Assembly: GCA_900755895.1 (NCBI GenBank)
Contig: CAAEIG010000229.1
Coordinates: 20,307-84,306, forward strand
Source of the DNA: Clostridia bacterium
GTDB lineage: Bacteria > Bacillota > Clostridia > Oscillospirales > Acutalibacteraceae
Direction of reading: 5' to 3'
Length of the DNA: 64,000 nucleotides
Positions 35,130 to 43,357 of this stretch are shown here, in pieces; the first letter of the stretch is position 1; each line of letters opens with the position of its first letter. Under the pieces are notes generated by a model. That model ran no database searches. It was not told the origin of the DNA and saw only the letters and a program-made list of their open reading frames with translations. The position numbers and the translations under genes are program-made.

Positions 35130-36338
35130 TTATTCGGCCCGCTTTTTGAGAGCTTTCTTACAGATCAGAGCAGCGGCGATCAGCAACGCCGGGAACAGAA
35201 TGGCAAACAACAGACCTGTTTTCAGAGCGCCACCCATCGCGCCGGAGACCATTCCCACCAAAGTGGGACCGCCGGAGCATCCCAAGTCCCCAAACAGCGC
35301 CAACAGGGCAAACATCGCCGTTCCACCCTTGGGGAGATAGCGGGCCGCCACACTGATGGTACCGGGCCACATCACTCCCACGGAGAAACCGCACAGCCCA
35401 CACCCCAACAGCGCCAGAGCCGGGATCGGGGACAGAGCTGCCAGCAGATACGCCGCCACACACAGCAGGCTACTGAGGATCTCCACATTCAGCAGGTTCA
35501 AGCGATCCCCAAATTTGGCATAGACCACCCGGGCACAGCCCATCAGCACAGCAAAGAAACAGGGGCCGGCCAGGTCTCCCACGGTCTTGGAGACACCCAA
35601 GCCGCTCTCGGCAAAGGCGGAGGCCCACTGGCTCATGGAAAGCTCGCTGGCGCCGGAAGCAAACATCAACACCGCCAGGATCCAGAACAACTTGCTGCTG
35701 AAAAGCTTCCTCATGGGCAAACCCTCGCCCTCTTCCGTCAGCCGGGCAATGGGAACCTTACTAAAGGCCAAGGCGTTGCACAGCGGAAGCAGCGCCCAAA
35801 ACACCGCCAAAATCGTCCAGCTTCCCTTGCCGAACACCTGGAGAAACAGGGTGGAAACCAGGATGACACCCACACTGCCCCAGCAATAAAAGGAATGGAG
35901 CAGGCTCATCACAGAGGCCTTGTTATCTGTGGGACATGCCTCTACAATGGGGCTGACAAGCACCTCAATCAAGCCACCACCCACGGCGTAGAGCAGCACT
36001 GCGCAGAGCAGTCCCCAAAAAGGTGACGGCAAGATCCTGGGGAACACTCCAAGCCCCACCAGCCCTGCAGCTGCAAACAGATGAGCCGCCACAATGCAGG
36101 GGCGGTAACCGATCTTATCCACAAAGCGGGCAGCCACCACGTCTGTAATGAGCTGAAAACAGAAATTCACCGTCACCAACAGGGTGATCTGCTCCAATGG
36201 AATCTCATACACATCTTGGAAGATCAAAAATAGCAGCGGCGCAAAGTTGTTGACAATCGCCTGAGTGATGTACCCAAAGTAGCTGGCATACTGTGTGTGC
36301 TGCCATTGCTTCTGGGTATAGGTCTTTTGCTGAGACAC
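35130..36338 (-). CDS. MFS transporter
   Basis: About 402 residues with about 12 membrane helices and the usual major-facilitator halves; a typical loop motif (DKIGYRPC) occurs after helix 2. The substrate is not known. The start is taken as GTG at 36338 because GGAGGAGGAG lies just upstream; the ATG at 36359 has no such site. It lies 100 nt after the lar operon on the same strand with its own promoter, and its 3' end faces the feo operators. Confidence 0.85.
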   Translation of the reverse strand: MSQQKTYTQKQWQHTQYASYFGYITQAIVNNFAPLLFLIFQDVYEIPLEQITLLVTVNFCFQLITDVVAARFVDKIGYRPCIVAAHLFAAAGLVGLGVFPRILPSPFWGLLCAVLLYAVGGGLIEVLVSPIVEACPTDNKASVMSLLHSFYCWGSVGVILVSTLFLQVFGKGSWTILAVFWALLPLCNALAFSKVPIARLTEEGEGLPMRKLFSSKLFWILAVLMFASGASELSMSQWASAFAESGLGVSKTVGDLAGPCFFAVLMGCARVVYAKFGDRLNLLNVEILSSLLCVAAYLLAALSPIPALALLGCGLCGFSVGVMWPGTISVAARYLPKGGTAMFALLALFGDLGCSGGPTLVGMVSGAMGGALKTGLLFAILFPALLIAAALICKKALKKRAE

Positions 36339-36377
36339 GGAAACTCCTCCTCCATCCATAACTCCAATGTCCGCACC

Positions 36378-36417
36378 ATTATAACAGAAGTTCCCGCCGG
36401 TTACCAGCGGGAACTTC
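36378..36417 (-). promoter_or_regulatory. Inverted repeat with an embedded promoter, lar operon end and MFS start
   Basis: A perfect 11-bp stem (36387-36397 with 36407-36417) lies just after larC; a TATAAT box for the MFS gene (minus 36383-36378) starts 3 nt beyond it. No -35 with better than weak match is found, and its position would be inside the hairpin. The hairpin may terminate lar transcription and overlap the MFS promoter. Confidence 0.5.
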
Positions 36418-36442
36418 CGTAATTTTATCCTTTTCTTTTCTA

Positions 36443-37831
36443 TTACATCAGCTTTTGCCGAACCTGCTCTAGAGTCATGCCCTGCTCCAAAGCGATGCGG
36501 GCTAAGTCATCGTACTCAGCCTTCTCCCGCCGGACACCCCAACCCGAAGAAGTCTTCACACGCACCGGGCCGTACTCCGTCTCAACAGTCCGCTGAGAAC
36601 GCTCCAAAGTGTACCGGGCACACAGGCTCTCCCGCACTCCCAAGGTGGTGGTGTGGACAAACAGCAGTCGGACCAGCTTTTCTCGGTCCTCCTCCCGACA
36701 AAGTACCGTCAACACCACACCGGGCCGGTCCTTCTTCATGGAGACAGCGGTGGTGTAGACCTCCAACGCTCCGGCGTCCCGAAGACGCTCTTGAGCAAAG
36801 CCAATGGCCTCGGCAGTCATGTCGTCCAGGTTGCACCGCAGCTCCGCCACAGTTTCCCCGGTCTGTTGGGTCTCTCCCATCATGGCTCGGACACAGTTTG
36901 CCGCCTCAAAGTCCTTTTTGCCCATGCCGTACCCGATTTTTTCCACAGCCATCACCGGAGCCGGTCCAAAACTCTGGACAAAGTGCTTGAGCAACGCGGC
37001 TCCCGTGGGAGTGCATAGCTCTCCCTGGACTGCTCCGCCGTAGGTGGGCACACCCTGAAGAATGTGGGCCGTTGCCGGAGCCGGCACCGGCAGGATCCCA
37101 TGAGCACACCGCACTTGACCGCTGCCCACATGAACAGGGGAAGCACAGATCCGCTCTGGCGCCAGGTCGTGGATCAGCCAGCACACCGCCACCACATCGG
37201 TGACAGCATCCAGAGCACCCACCTCGTGGAAGTGGACCTCCTCCACCGGACGGCCATGAGCATGGCTCTCCGCCTGGGCAATCAATTCATACACCTGTTC
37301 CGCGTCCTGACGCACCTGCTGGGGAATATCCAAGTGGGATAGGATGTGACGGATCTCCCCTATTCCCGCATGATGGTGATGGCCATGACCATGAGAATGG
37401 TCGTGATCGTGGGGATGAGCATGGTCATGAAAGTGCTCGTGGTCATGAGGATGAACATGGTCGTGAGGATGCTCGTGGTCATGGGGATGAGCATGGTCAT
37501 GAAAGTGCTCGTGGTCATGGGGATGAACATGGTCATGAGAGTGTTCATGATCATGGGGATGAGCATGGTCGTGAGAGTGCTCGTGGTCGTGGAAATGCTG
37601 GTGGAAGGCCACATCCTGGCTCTCCTCCTCTTCTCCGTGAACCGTGACGGACACATGAGTGCCCTGGATGCCGCACTTTTCAGCGAGCTGGGCGGAAAAT
37701 TCCACACCGGGGATTTTCAAATCGTTCATCCGCCGGACAAAACCCTCCGGATCGGGATGAAGTTCCAACAGCGCTGCCGTGAGCATATCACCCGCAGCAC
37801 CCATATTACATTCCAAATACAGTGTTTTCAA
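36443..37831 (-). CDS. larC: Nickel insertase LarC (nickel-pincer cofactor)
   Basis: A 462-residue CTP-dependent enzyme that puts Ni into the nickel-pincer nucleotide of lactate racemase-type enzymes. Seen: LECNMGAAGDMLTAALLE at the start, and the central EVHFHEVGALDAVTDVV and PVPAPATAHIL segments typical of LarC. Between about residues 76 and 157 there is a very long His-rich insert with alternate-residue His. In Lactobacillus the gene is split by a frameshift; here it is one frame. The stop is followed by a hairpin. Confidence 0.94.
   Translation of the reverse strand: MKTLYLECNMGAAGDMLTAALLELHPDPEGFVRRMNDLKIPGVEFSAQLAEKCGIQGTHVSVTVHGEEEESQDVAFHQHFHDHEHSHDHAHPHDHEHSHDHVHPHDHEHFHDHAHPHDHEHPHDHVHPHDHEHFHDHAHPHDHDHSHGHGHHHHAGIGEIRHILSHLDIPQQVRQDAEQVYELIAQAESHAHGRPVEEVHFHEVGALDAVTDVVAVCWLIHDLAPERICASPVHVGSGQVRCAHGILPVPAPATAHILQGVPTYGGAVQGELCTPTGAALLKHFVQSFGPAPVMAVEKIGYGMGKKDFEAANCVRAMMGETQQTGETVAELRCNLDDMTAEAIGFAQERLRDAGALEVYTTAVSMKKDRPGVVLTVLCREEDREKLVRLLFVHTTTLGVRESLCARYTLERSQRTVETEYGPVRVKTSSGWGVRREKAEYDDLARIALEQGMTLEQVRQKLM
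37363..37606 (-). repeat. 36-bp tandem repeat encoding the LarC His-rich segment
   Basis: About six copies of a 36-bp unit encode 12-residue units of the form HPHDHEHSHDHA, with Val, Phe and Pro substitutions and a final HHHH. The unit copies differ at synonymous and Ser/Phe/Pro positions. Confidence 0.9.
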
Positions 37832-37899
37832 ACTGAAGACCTCCTGTCTATAACGTTCGCAATGCCGAACTCCCGAACCTTGGGAACTTCGGCTTATGT

Positions 37900-38646
37900 T
37901 TACAGATGGTTGATCATGCTTGCCAAATATCCAGCACCAAAACCATTGTCAATATTCACCACACTGACACCGCTTGCGCAGGAATTGAGCATGGACAGCA
38001 GTGCGGCCAATCCGCCAAAGGCAGCTCCGTACCCCACGCTGGTGGGTACCGCGATCACGGGGCAATCCGCCAAACCGCCCACTACGCTGGCCAAGGCGCC
38101 TTCCATACCGGCAATGGCCACAATCACCCGAGCGCTCATTATGTCCTCAATATGGGACAGGGTGCGATGCAAACCCGCCACACCCACATCGTACAATCGG
38201 GTGACCCGATTGCCCAACACCTCTGCGGTAAGGGACGCCTCCTCCGCCACCGGCATATCGCTGGTGCCTCCGGTGGCCACCACAATGGTCCCCTTACCGG
38301 TGGGCTGGGGCATCTCCCCCACAATCCCCACACGGCCCATCTCGTGATAGGTCAAAGGCAGGGACTGGCCCACCACCTGGGCGGCCTCTGGGGACATGCG
38401 GGTAATCAGCACTGCCTTTTCCCCATCCTGGCGCATGGACGCTGCAATATCCCGAATCTGCTGGGGAGTTTTTCCAGCGCCGTAAATCACCTCCGCCACG
38501 CCCTGACGCAGACCACGGTGATTGTCCACCTTGGCAAATCCAAGCTCTTTAAAAGGCTCCATTTTTAAGGCAAGCACCGCTTCGTCCACTGTGCGCTTTC
38601 CAGCGGCCACTTGCTCCAAAATCGACCGGATTTCCTGTTGATCCAA
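37900..38646 (-). CDS. larB: LarB, nicotinic-acid-adenine-dinucleotide carboxylase/hydrolase of the nickel-pincer pathway
   Basis: A 248-residue AIR-carboxylase-like protein that makes the pyridinium-3,5-biscarboxylate mononucleotide precursor. It has TGGTSDMPVAEEA and the GVGYGAAFGG-like C-terminal core of LarB. It lies between larE and larC on one transcript, 29 nt after larE. Confidence 0.93.
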   Translation of the reverse strand: MDQQEIRSILEQVAAGKRTVDEAVLALKMEPFKELGFAKVDNHRGLRQGVAEVIYGAGKTPQQIRDIAASMRQDGEKAVLITRMSPEAAQVVGQSLPLTYHEMGRVGIVGEMPQPTGKGTIVVATGGTSDMPVAEEASLTAEVLGNRVTRLYDVGVAGLHRTLSHIEDIMSARVIVAIAGMEGALASVVGGLADCPVIAVPTSVGYGAAFGGLAALLSMLNSCASGVSVVNIDNGFGAGYLASMINHL

Positions 38647-38675
38647 TCTCTGTCAGCTCCTTTCCAATTTTCCCT

Positions 38676-39419
38676 TCATCGCTCCTGCAAGTCCAGCAGC
38701 ACTGTCCCAAACCAGGGACGCAAGGCCTCCCGCAACTGCTCCCGCTCTCGGACTGCCCGTTCCAGCTGCTCGCTGGGCAGCTGGAGCCTGGCGGCCCCAT
38801 GAAACAGCCGCACCCGCAAATCCCGGTAACCCAGCTGGAACAGGGCATCCTCTGCGCCCTCCACCTGGGCCAGGGCCTGGGGAGTGATTTCCTCCCCGGT
38901 GGGCACCCGAGTAGCCAAGCACGCATAAGCAGGCTTGTCCCAAGTGAACAGTCCGGCCTCCTTGGACAGGGCACGGACCTGGGCTTTTGTCAAGCCACAT
39001 TCCCGCAGTGGGGAGCGAACGGACAACTCCCCCAGGGCCCGCATACCCGGCCGGTCCCCGGCATCATCCGAGGCATTGGTACCGTCCAATAGCACTGAAT
39101 AGCCCTCTTGCAGCGCCCGCTCCTTCAGCGCCCCAAACAGCGCCCGTTTACAGTGGTAACACCGGTCCGCCGGGTTTTCCCTCACCTGGGGAACCGCCAA
39201 CACATCCAGCTCTACCACGGTGAGCTCCACCCCCAGCTGAGCGCACAGACGGTGGGCATCCTCCAACTCGAATTGGGGCTGAAATGCCGTCTTGACAAAG
39301 TAGGGCCGCACGTCCGCCCCGGCGTCCACTGCGGCATATAGTAAATAGGCCGAATCCACGCCACCTGAAAACCCTAGAGCGGCTTTGGGACAAGCCTGAA
39401 AAAACTCCTTCAGATTCAC
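38676..39419 (-). CDS. larE: LarE, sulfur insertase of the nickel-pincer pathway
   Basis: A 247-residue PP-loop ATPase that puts sulfur on the pyridinium precursor. Seen: the SGGVDSAYL PP-loop, KRALFGALKE, DGTNASDD, and the sacrificial-Cys region YACLATRVPTG (a single Cys like the L. plantarum Cys176 group). The start is GTG at 39419, 5-7 nt after TAGGAGG. It is first in the lar operon. Confidence 0.93.
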   Translation of the reverse strand: MNLKEFFQACPKAALGFSGGVDSAYLLYAAVDAGADVRPYFVKTAFQPQFELEDAHRLCAQLGVELTVVELDVLAVPQVRENPADRCYHCKRALFGALKERALQEGYSVLLDGTNASDDAGDRPGMRALGELSVRSPLRECGLTKAQVRALSKEAGLFTWDKPAYACLATRVPTGEEITPQALAQVEGAEDALFQLGYRDLRVRLFHGAARLQLPSEQLERAVREREQLREALRPWFGTVLLDLQER

Positions 39420-39600
39420 AAAATTCCTCCTAAAAGAACAGCAGGAAACAAACCCGGCACGCTACTGCGCACCCGATCCGCTTCCTGCAAAGGATCATTG
39501 TCTGATAACTCCATATTCTTAGGCACAAGCCTTGTTTTCCATTTCATTCGTCATAGAAACTCCCACCCTTCTGGGCGGACGGCCCCTTCCTGGGGCGTAC
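39420..39600 (-). other. Structured 5' leader of the lar operon
   Basis: The interval from 39420 to the plus-strand gene at 39732 has no other gene. The minus transcript begins near 39600, giving a leader of about 180 nt. Its 3' part folds into a nested hairpin: GCAGGAA with TTCCTGC outside and a GGGTGCGC-AGTA-GCGTGCC stem inside, ending just before the ribosome site. A GGGGC hairpin lies near the 5' end. No known riboswitch family was recognised. Confidence 0.5.
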
Positions 39601-39606
39601 TTATTT

Positions 39607-39635
39607 AGTTTACAGGAGATCTCCCTCCCCGTCAA
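39607..39635 (-). promoter_or_regulatory. Promoter of the lar operon
   Basis: Minus-strand TTGACG (39635-39630), 17 bp, TAAACT (39612-39607). Confidence 0.8.
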
Positions 39636-39731
39636 GAGGCGGAAAGAAAATCTGCATCCTCCGCACCCTCAGCACCAGGAGCAGCTACCATACTCCCTGG
39701 GGAAACCCAAATTCTCAAAGGGAGGGATTTT

Positions 39732-40562
39732 ATGGCACTGAGAGGCGTGGATATCTCCGAGCACAACGGCAGCGTGGACTTTGCTGCTCTCAAAAACGCT
39801 GGGGTGGCTTTTGTCATTCTCCGGCTGGGATACGGCTCGGACTACACCAATCAGGATGACAAGCGTTTTGCTGAAAACGTCAGAAAAGCCGAGGCAGCCG
39901 GACTGCCCTGGGGAGCGTATCTTTACTCCTACGCCAGGACTACTGCCATGGCCAAAAGCGAGGCCCAGCACGCCCTGCGATTGCTGGGAGACAAGAAACC
40001 CCTTTACGGCGTATGGTTCGATGTGGAGGAAACCCAGATCGCCCAAACAGACCTCACTGCCACTTGCAGAACCTTTTGTGACACTCTGGAAGCAGTCGGG
40101 CTTTATACGGGAATCTATGCATCCTTGAGCTGGCTTACCACCAAGCTGAGCAGCGCCCAACTGGACCGGTACGACAAGTGGGTAGCTCAGTGGAACAGCA
40201 GCTGCACCTACGGCAAGGCCTATGGGATCTGGCAGTACACGGACAAACTTGTCATCGGCGGCAAAAACTTTGACGGCAACTACGCCTACAAGGATTATCC
40301 ATCCATCGTGCAGGGGATAAACCAGCCGGAGGAAGAAGAGGAGGAGGAAACGATGCTCACTTACGATCAATGGAAGGCCTACATGGAGCGTTACCAGGAA
40401 GAACAGGCCAACAAGGCTGTCTCGGACTGGGCCCAGGAGGCCGTGGACTTTGTCAAAGCCCAGGGATATATGAGCGGTGACACGGACGGCAAATTCCGTC
40501 CCCAAAGCCCCATCACCCGCCAAGAGGTAGCAGCAGTGCTGCAAAACGCTCTGGGAGAGTAA
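39732..40562 (+). CDS. GH25 lysozyme/endolysin-like protein with C-terminal SLH-type segment
   Basis: A 276-residue protein whose first 200 residues match GH25 muramidases: RGVDISEHNG at the start, WFDVEE with catalytic acids, and WQYTDK near the end of the domain. An acidic linker (EEEEEEE) precedes a last segment with an SLH-like pattern (AVDFVKAQGYMSGDTDGKFRPQSPITRQEVAAVL). No signal peptide is present, as in phage endolysins. No holin, tail or other phage genes are nearby. Confidence 0.85.
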   Translation: MALRGVDISEHNGSVDFAALKNAGVAFVILRLGYGSDYTNQDDKRFAENVRKAEAAGLPWGAYLYSYARTTAMAKSEAQHALRLLGDKKPLYGVWFDVEETQIAQTDLTATCRTFCDTLEAVGLYTGIYASLSWLTTKLSSAQLDRYDKWVAQWNSSCTYGKAYGIWQYTDKLVIGGKNFDGNYAYKDYPSIVQGINQPEEEEEEETMLTYDQWKAYMERYQEEQANKAVSDWAQEAVDFVKAQGYMSGDTDGKFRPQSPITRQEVAAVLQNALGE

Positions 40563-40575
40563 TCCCAAAATTTCG

Positions 40576-40609
40576 AAAGGCCGAGAGCAGTGAGCTCCCG
40601 GCCTTTTTT
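40576..40609 (+). terminator. Terminator of the GH25 gene
   Basis: An 8-bp stem (40576-40583 with 40599-40606), helped by a GAGC/GCTC pair inside, and a T run. Confidence 0.8.
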
Positions 40610-40631
40610 CATCCTTCTTTTTGGGACTATC

Positions 40632-41111
40632 TTAAAAATGGGCTTCATAATAGTAGAAATCTTCGCCGATCTCCCTGGTAAAGCCACGGTTGTCCCCCTC
40701 TGCCTGCCAAGCATAGCCACCGTCCTGTGGGGTCAGCTTCACCGCCGCCCCCTGGAAAGCCCGTGGACCCTGGGGTGAGTAGTAAAACCCGTAATAGCTG
40801 GAGGAGGGTACCAGTCCCCAACCATCGCAGGAAAACTCCACATAGGTCCCCCCTGTATCCTTCCAAAGGTCGGCCCGCTTCACCAGGCCGGGCAGGGGCA
40901 GCTCTGACGGCACTTGGCCGCTATCCAGGCAAGCTTTGGAAAAAGCAGTCAGCTCCTCCCTGTGAGAGGAAACCTCCCGGGTGTATCGGCGTTCCAAACT
41001 GCCGGGAATCAGCGGGGAACCAAAGTACTGCATCAAACCAAAGACGCTCAAACACACCACTGCCAAACCTCCCACCACGCAGGTTGGGATGAGAAACCGT
41101 CTCTTTTTCAT
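40632..41111 (-). CDS. Hypothetical single-pass membrane protein
   Basis: A 159-residue protein with an N-terminal membrane helix after MKKRR (residues 7-28) and an extracellular domain rich in Tyr and Trp that I do not recognise (SYYGFYYSPQG). It follows traX by 25 nt on one transcript. Confidence 0.7.
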   Translation of the reverse strand: MKKRRFLIPTCVVGGLAVVCLSVFGLMQYFGSPLIPGSLERRYTREVSSHREELTAFSKACLDSGQVPSELPLPGLVKRADLWKDTGGTYVEFSCDGWGLVPSSSYYGFYYSPQGPRAFQGAAVKLTPQDGGYAWQAEGDNRGFTREIGEDFYYYEAHF

Positions 41112-41136
41112 GACCTTATCCTCCCATCAGTTGGGC

Positions 41137-41916
41137 TCAGCTCTGAAAGGTCGGGCCGTTCAACGCCCAATCCACCCCGAACAACAGAACCAAATGGGCA
41201 GGGTAAAAGAGGTAGAAGAACCACTTCCCCTTTTTGGAGCCGGGCTGACCATTGTACAGGGCCACCAGTCCCACACCCAGCAGTCCAAACACCGTCTGCT
41301 GCACCATGTACTGGAATAGATAGGGATCCCCCACCCAAGCCAAGGCAGAGGAGAACCCGTAAAAGTTGGCCACCACAATGTAGTAAAATCCCACCACCGA
41401 GGCAAATGACACCAGCCGGGCAGGCTTGCTCTTCCAAAATAGGTAGGGCAACAGGATGCACAACACCCCAAATCCACCGTAATCCGTGTGGCGCATTTCA
41501 CACAGCACCACAATCGCCGCCACAGGCACCACCGCCACCCAGTCCCAGCGCTTCCCCTTGCTTTTGCAGAACTTGACAACCTCACAACAGGCTGCTCCGG
41601 CAAACAAGGTGAAGAACACATTGGAGGTGGCAAAATGGGGCGGGAACGGCTGGTCCAGAGCCAGCTGATAGGGCACCTCAGAGACCACAGCAAACAGCAG
41701 CAGCCTGCCCAAATACCGCCGGGCATCGTGGGTATAGACGCATCCTTGGGCAATGCCATAGGCAAAGATGGGAAAGGCCATCCGGCCCACCAGGCGCATC
41801 ATGTCGTACAGTCCTAGCCCAAAGAGCAAGGGCGGACTGTAGGAAATCAACACCGCGGCAGTATGGTCGATGAGCATGGAGACAATGGCGATCCATTTCA
41901 GCACATTCCAGGTCAT
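41137..41916 (-). CDS. TraX-family membrane protein
   Basis: A 259-residue protein with about seven membrane helices. It has the family-typical WIAIVSMLIDHTAAV at the N-terminus. F-plasmid TraX acetylates pilin; chromosomal TraX-like proteins in Firmicutes are of unknown role, possibly acyltransferases. The ATG at 41916 is used as TAGGAG lies 7 nt upstream. Confidence 0.88.
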   Translation of the reverse strand: MTWNVLKWIAIVSMLIDHTAAVLISYSPPLLFGLGLYDMMRLVGRMAFPIFAYGIAQGCVYTHDARRYLGRLLLFAVVSEVPYQLALDQPFPPHFATSNVFFTLFAGAACCEVVKFCKSKGKRWDWVAVVPVAAIVVLCEMRHTDYGGFGVLCILLPYLFWKSKPARLVSFASVVGFYYIVVANFYGFSSALAWVGDPYLFQYMVQQTVFGLLGVGLVALYNGQPGSKKGKWFFYLFYPAHLVLLFGVDWALNGPTFQS

Positions 41917-41951
41917 AGGCATGCTCCTATCTCAATGGTTTTTTCAATTTC

Positions 41952-41980
41952 ATCTTAGCAAATCCGGCGGCCCCCTGCAA
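41952..41980 (-). promoter_or_regulatory. Promoter of the traX transcript
   Basis: Minus-strand TTGCAG (41980-41975), 17 bp, TAAGAT (41957-41952). Confidence 0.7.
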
Positions 41981-42020
41981 GCGCTGGGGTAAACTGGAAG
42001 AAAACTGTAAGAAAGCACAG

Positions 42021-42052
42021 AAAAAGCCCCCGGGCATCGCTCGGGGGCTTTG
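42021..42052 (-). terminator. Terminator downstream of galE
   Basis: A 10-bp stem (42023-42032 with 42042-42051) and T run on the minus strand. It lies 190 nt beyond the galE stop. Confidence 0.85.
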
Positions 42053-42060
42053 GGATGGGA

Positions 42061-42214
42061 GCGGGGTGCGCTCCGCAAACTGGTTGGGTACAGGGCCGGG
42101 CCTGGGCCTATTCGCCTTCGGCGGCACGGGGCCTACGGCCCTGGTTCTCTTTTCGGCTGCGCCGGTTTCAGGTCGCGAGACGCTGTCTCGCGCTCTGCGG
42201 CCTTTGAAAAGGCC
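42061..42214. repeat. Array of short GC-rich inverted repeats after galE
   Basis: At least five hairpins in tandem: gcgggg-tgcg-ctccgc (42061-42076), cgcc-ttc-ggcg, gggcc-tac-ggccc, an 8-bp perfect stem at 42174-42181 with 42185-42192, and ggcctt-tgaa-aaggcc (42199-42214). There is no ORF. It may be a transcribed 3' structured region or a repetitive intergenic element; other genome copies could not be checked. Confidence 0.55.
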
Positions 42215-42240
42215 GGCGAAACTTTTACGTTTTTCCGCTT

Positions 42241-43230
42241 TTACTTGCTGTAGCCGTTGGGGTGGCTCTCATGCCACTTCCAGGCGCTGGCGATGATGGT
42301 CTCCAAGTCGTCATACTGGGGCTTCCAGCCCAGGACTTCCTTGGCCTTATCACTGGACGCCACCAACTGGGCGGGATCTCCGGCCCGGCGGGGCTGTTCC
42401 ACTGCGGGAATGGAGTGACCCGTCACCTTGCGGGCGGTGTCGATGACTTCCTTCACCGTGAAGCCCACGCCGTTGCCCAGGTTGAAGATGGAGCTCTCCC
42501 CGCCCTTCTGCAGGTACTCCATGGCCAGGATATGAGCCTGAGCCAGGTCGGTGACGTGGATGTAGTCCCGCACGCAAGTGCCGTCCCGGGTCTCATAGTC
42601 GGTGCCGAAGATGCCCACGCTCTCCCGCTTGCCCAGGGGCACCTGGAGGATCAGGGGGATCAGATGGGTCTCGGGGTTGTGGGCCTCGCCGATCTGCCCG
42701 GACTTGTGAGCTCCGCAGGCATTGAAATACCGCAGGGACACATACCGCAGACCGTGAGCCTGGCCCACCCAGTGGAACATCCGCTCCATGGAGAGCTTGG
42801 TCTCGCCATAGGTGTTGGTGGGATGGGTGGGATCCGTCTCCAAAATCGGAATGTTTTCCGGCTCACCGTAGGTGGCCGCCGTGGAGGAGAACACGATCTT
42901 GTCGATGCCGTGAGCCACCATGGACTCCAACAGCACCTTGGTGCCGCACAGATTGTTGTCGTAATACTTCAGGGGCTTTGTCATGCTCTCCCCCACCAGG
43001 GAATTGGCTGCGAAGTGGATGACACAGTCAATCTTCTCCTTTTCGAAAAGCCCGTCCAGGAAAGCTCTGTCCCGAATATCACCCTGATAGAACCGGGCCT
43101 TGGGATGAACCGCCTCTTTGTAGCCAGTCTCCAGGTTGTCCGCAATGACTACGTCCGCGCCGCTGTCAATGAGCTCGTATGCCGTGTGGGAGCCGATATA
43201 TCCGGCCCCGCCCAATACTAGAACCGCCAT
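42241..43230 (-). CDS. galE: UDP-glucose 4-epimerase
   Basis: A 329-residue SDR enzyme that interconverts UDP-glucose and UDP-galactose. Seen: NAD site GGAGYIGS, DNLETGY, the SSTAATYG serine/threonine segment and catalytic YGETK, and the C-terminal GWKPQYDDLETIIASAWKW. A good AGGAGG site is upstream. A weak minus-strand promoter (TTGTTT and TATAAT, -10 at 43293-43288) may serve it. No galK or galT is nearby. Confidence 0.95.
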   Translation of the reverse strand: MAVLVLGGAGYIGSHTAYELIDSGADVVIADNLETGYKEAVHPKARFYQGDIRDRAFLDGLFEKEKIDCVIHFAANSLVGESMTKPLKYYDNNLCGTKVLLESMVAHGIDKIVFSSTAATYGEPENIPILETDPTHPTNTYGETKLSMERMFHWVGQAHGLRYVSLRYFNACGAHKSGQIGEAHNPETHLIPLILQVPLGKRESVGIFGTDYETRDGTCVRDYIHVTDLAQAHILAMEYLQKGGESSIFNLGNGVGFTVKEVIDTARKVTGHSIPAVEQPRRAGDPAQLVASSDKAKEVLGWKPQYDDLETIIASAWKWHESHPNGYSK

Positions 43231-43357
43231 GCTTCCTTACCTCCTGCAAAATTTTTCCCGGGCAGGTTGCTTTCTGCCTCTGGTATTATTATAATGAGAT
43301 TGTAAGCCAAAAAACAACAAGGATATTGGCCTGTTCTTTTCTTATATTGAGGTTTTT

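Noticed and set aside
37363..37606. CRISPR array or minisatellite outside a gene
   Set aside because: The repeat units are contiguous, 36 bp, without spacers, and keep the LarC frame open.
37346..38347. Met-rich plus-strand frame opposite larC
   Set aside because: Its MVMRM-type repeats come from the complement of the LarC His-Asp codons; no ribosome site or promoter.
39732..40562. Part of a prophage
   Set aside because: No integrase, capsid, tail or holin genes occur nearby, so only a solitary endolysin-like gene is claimed.
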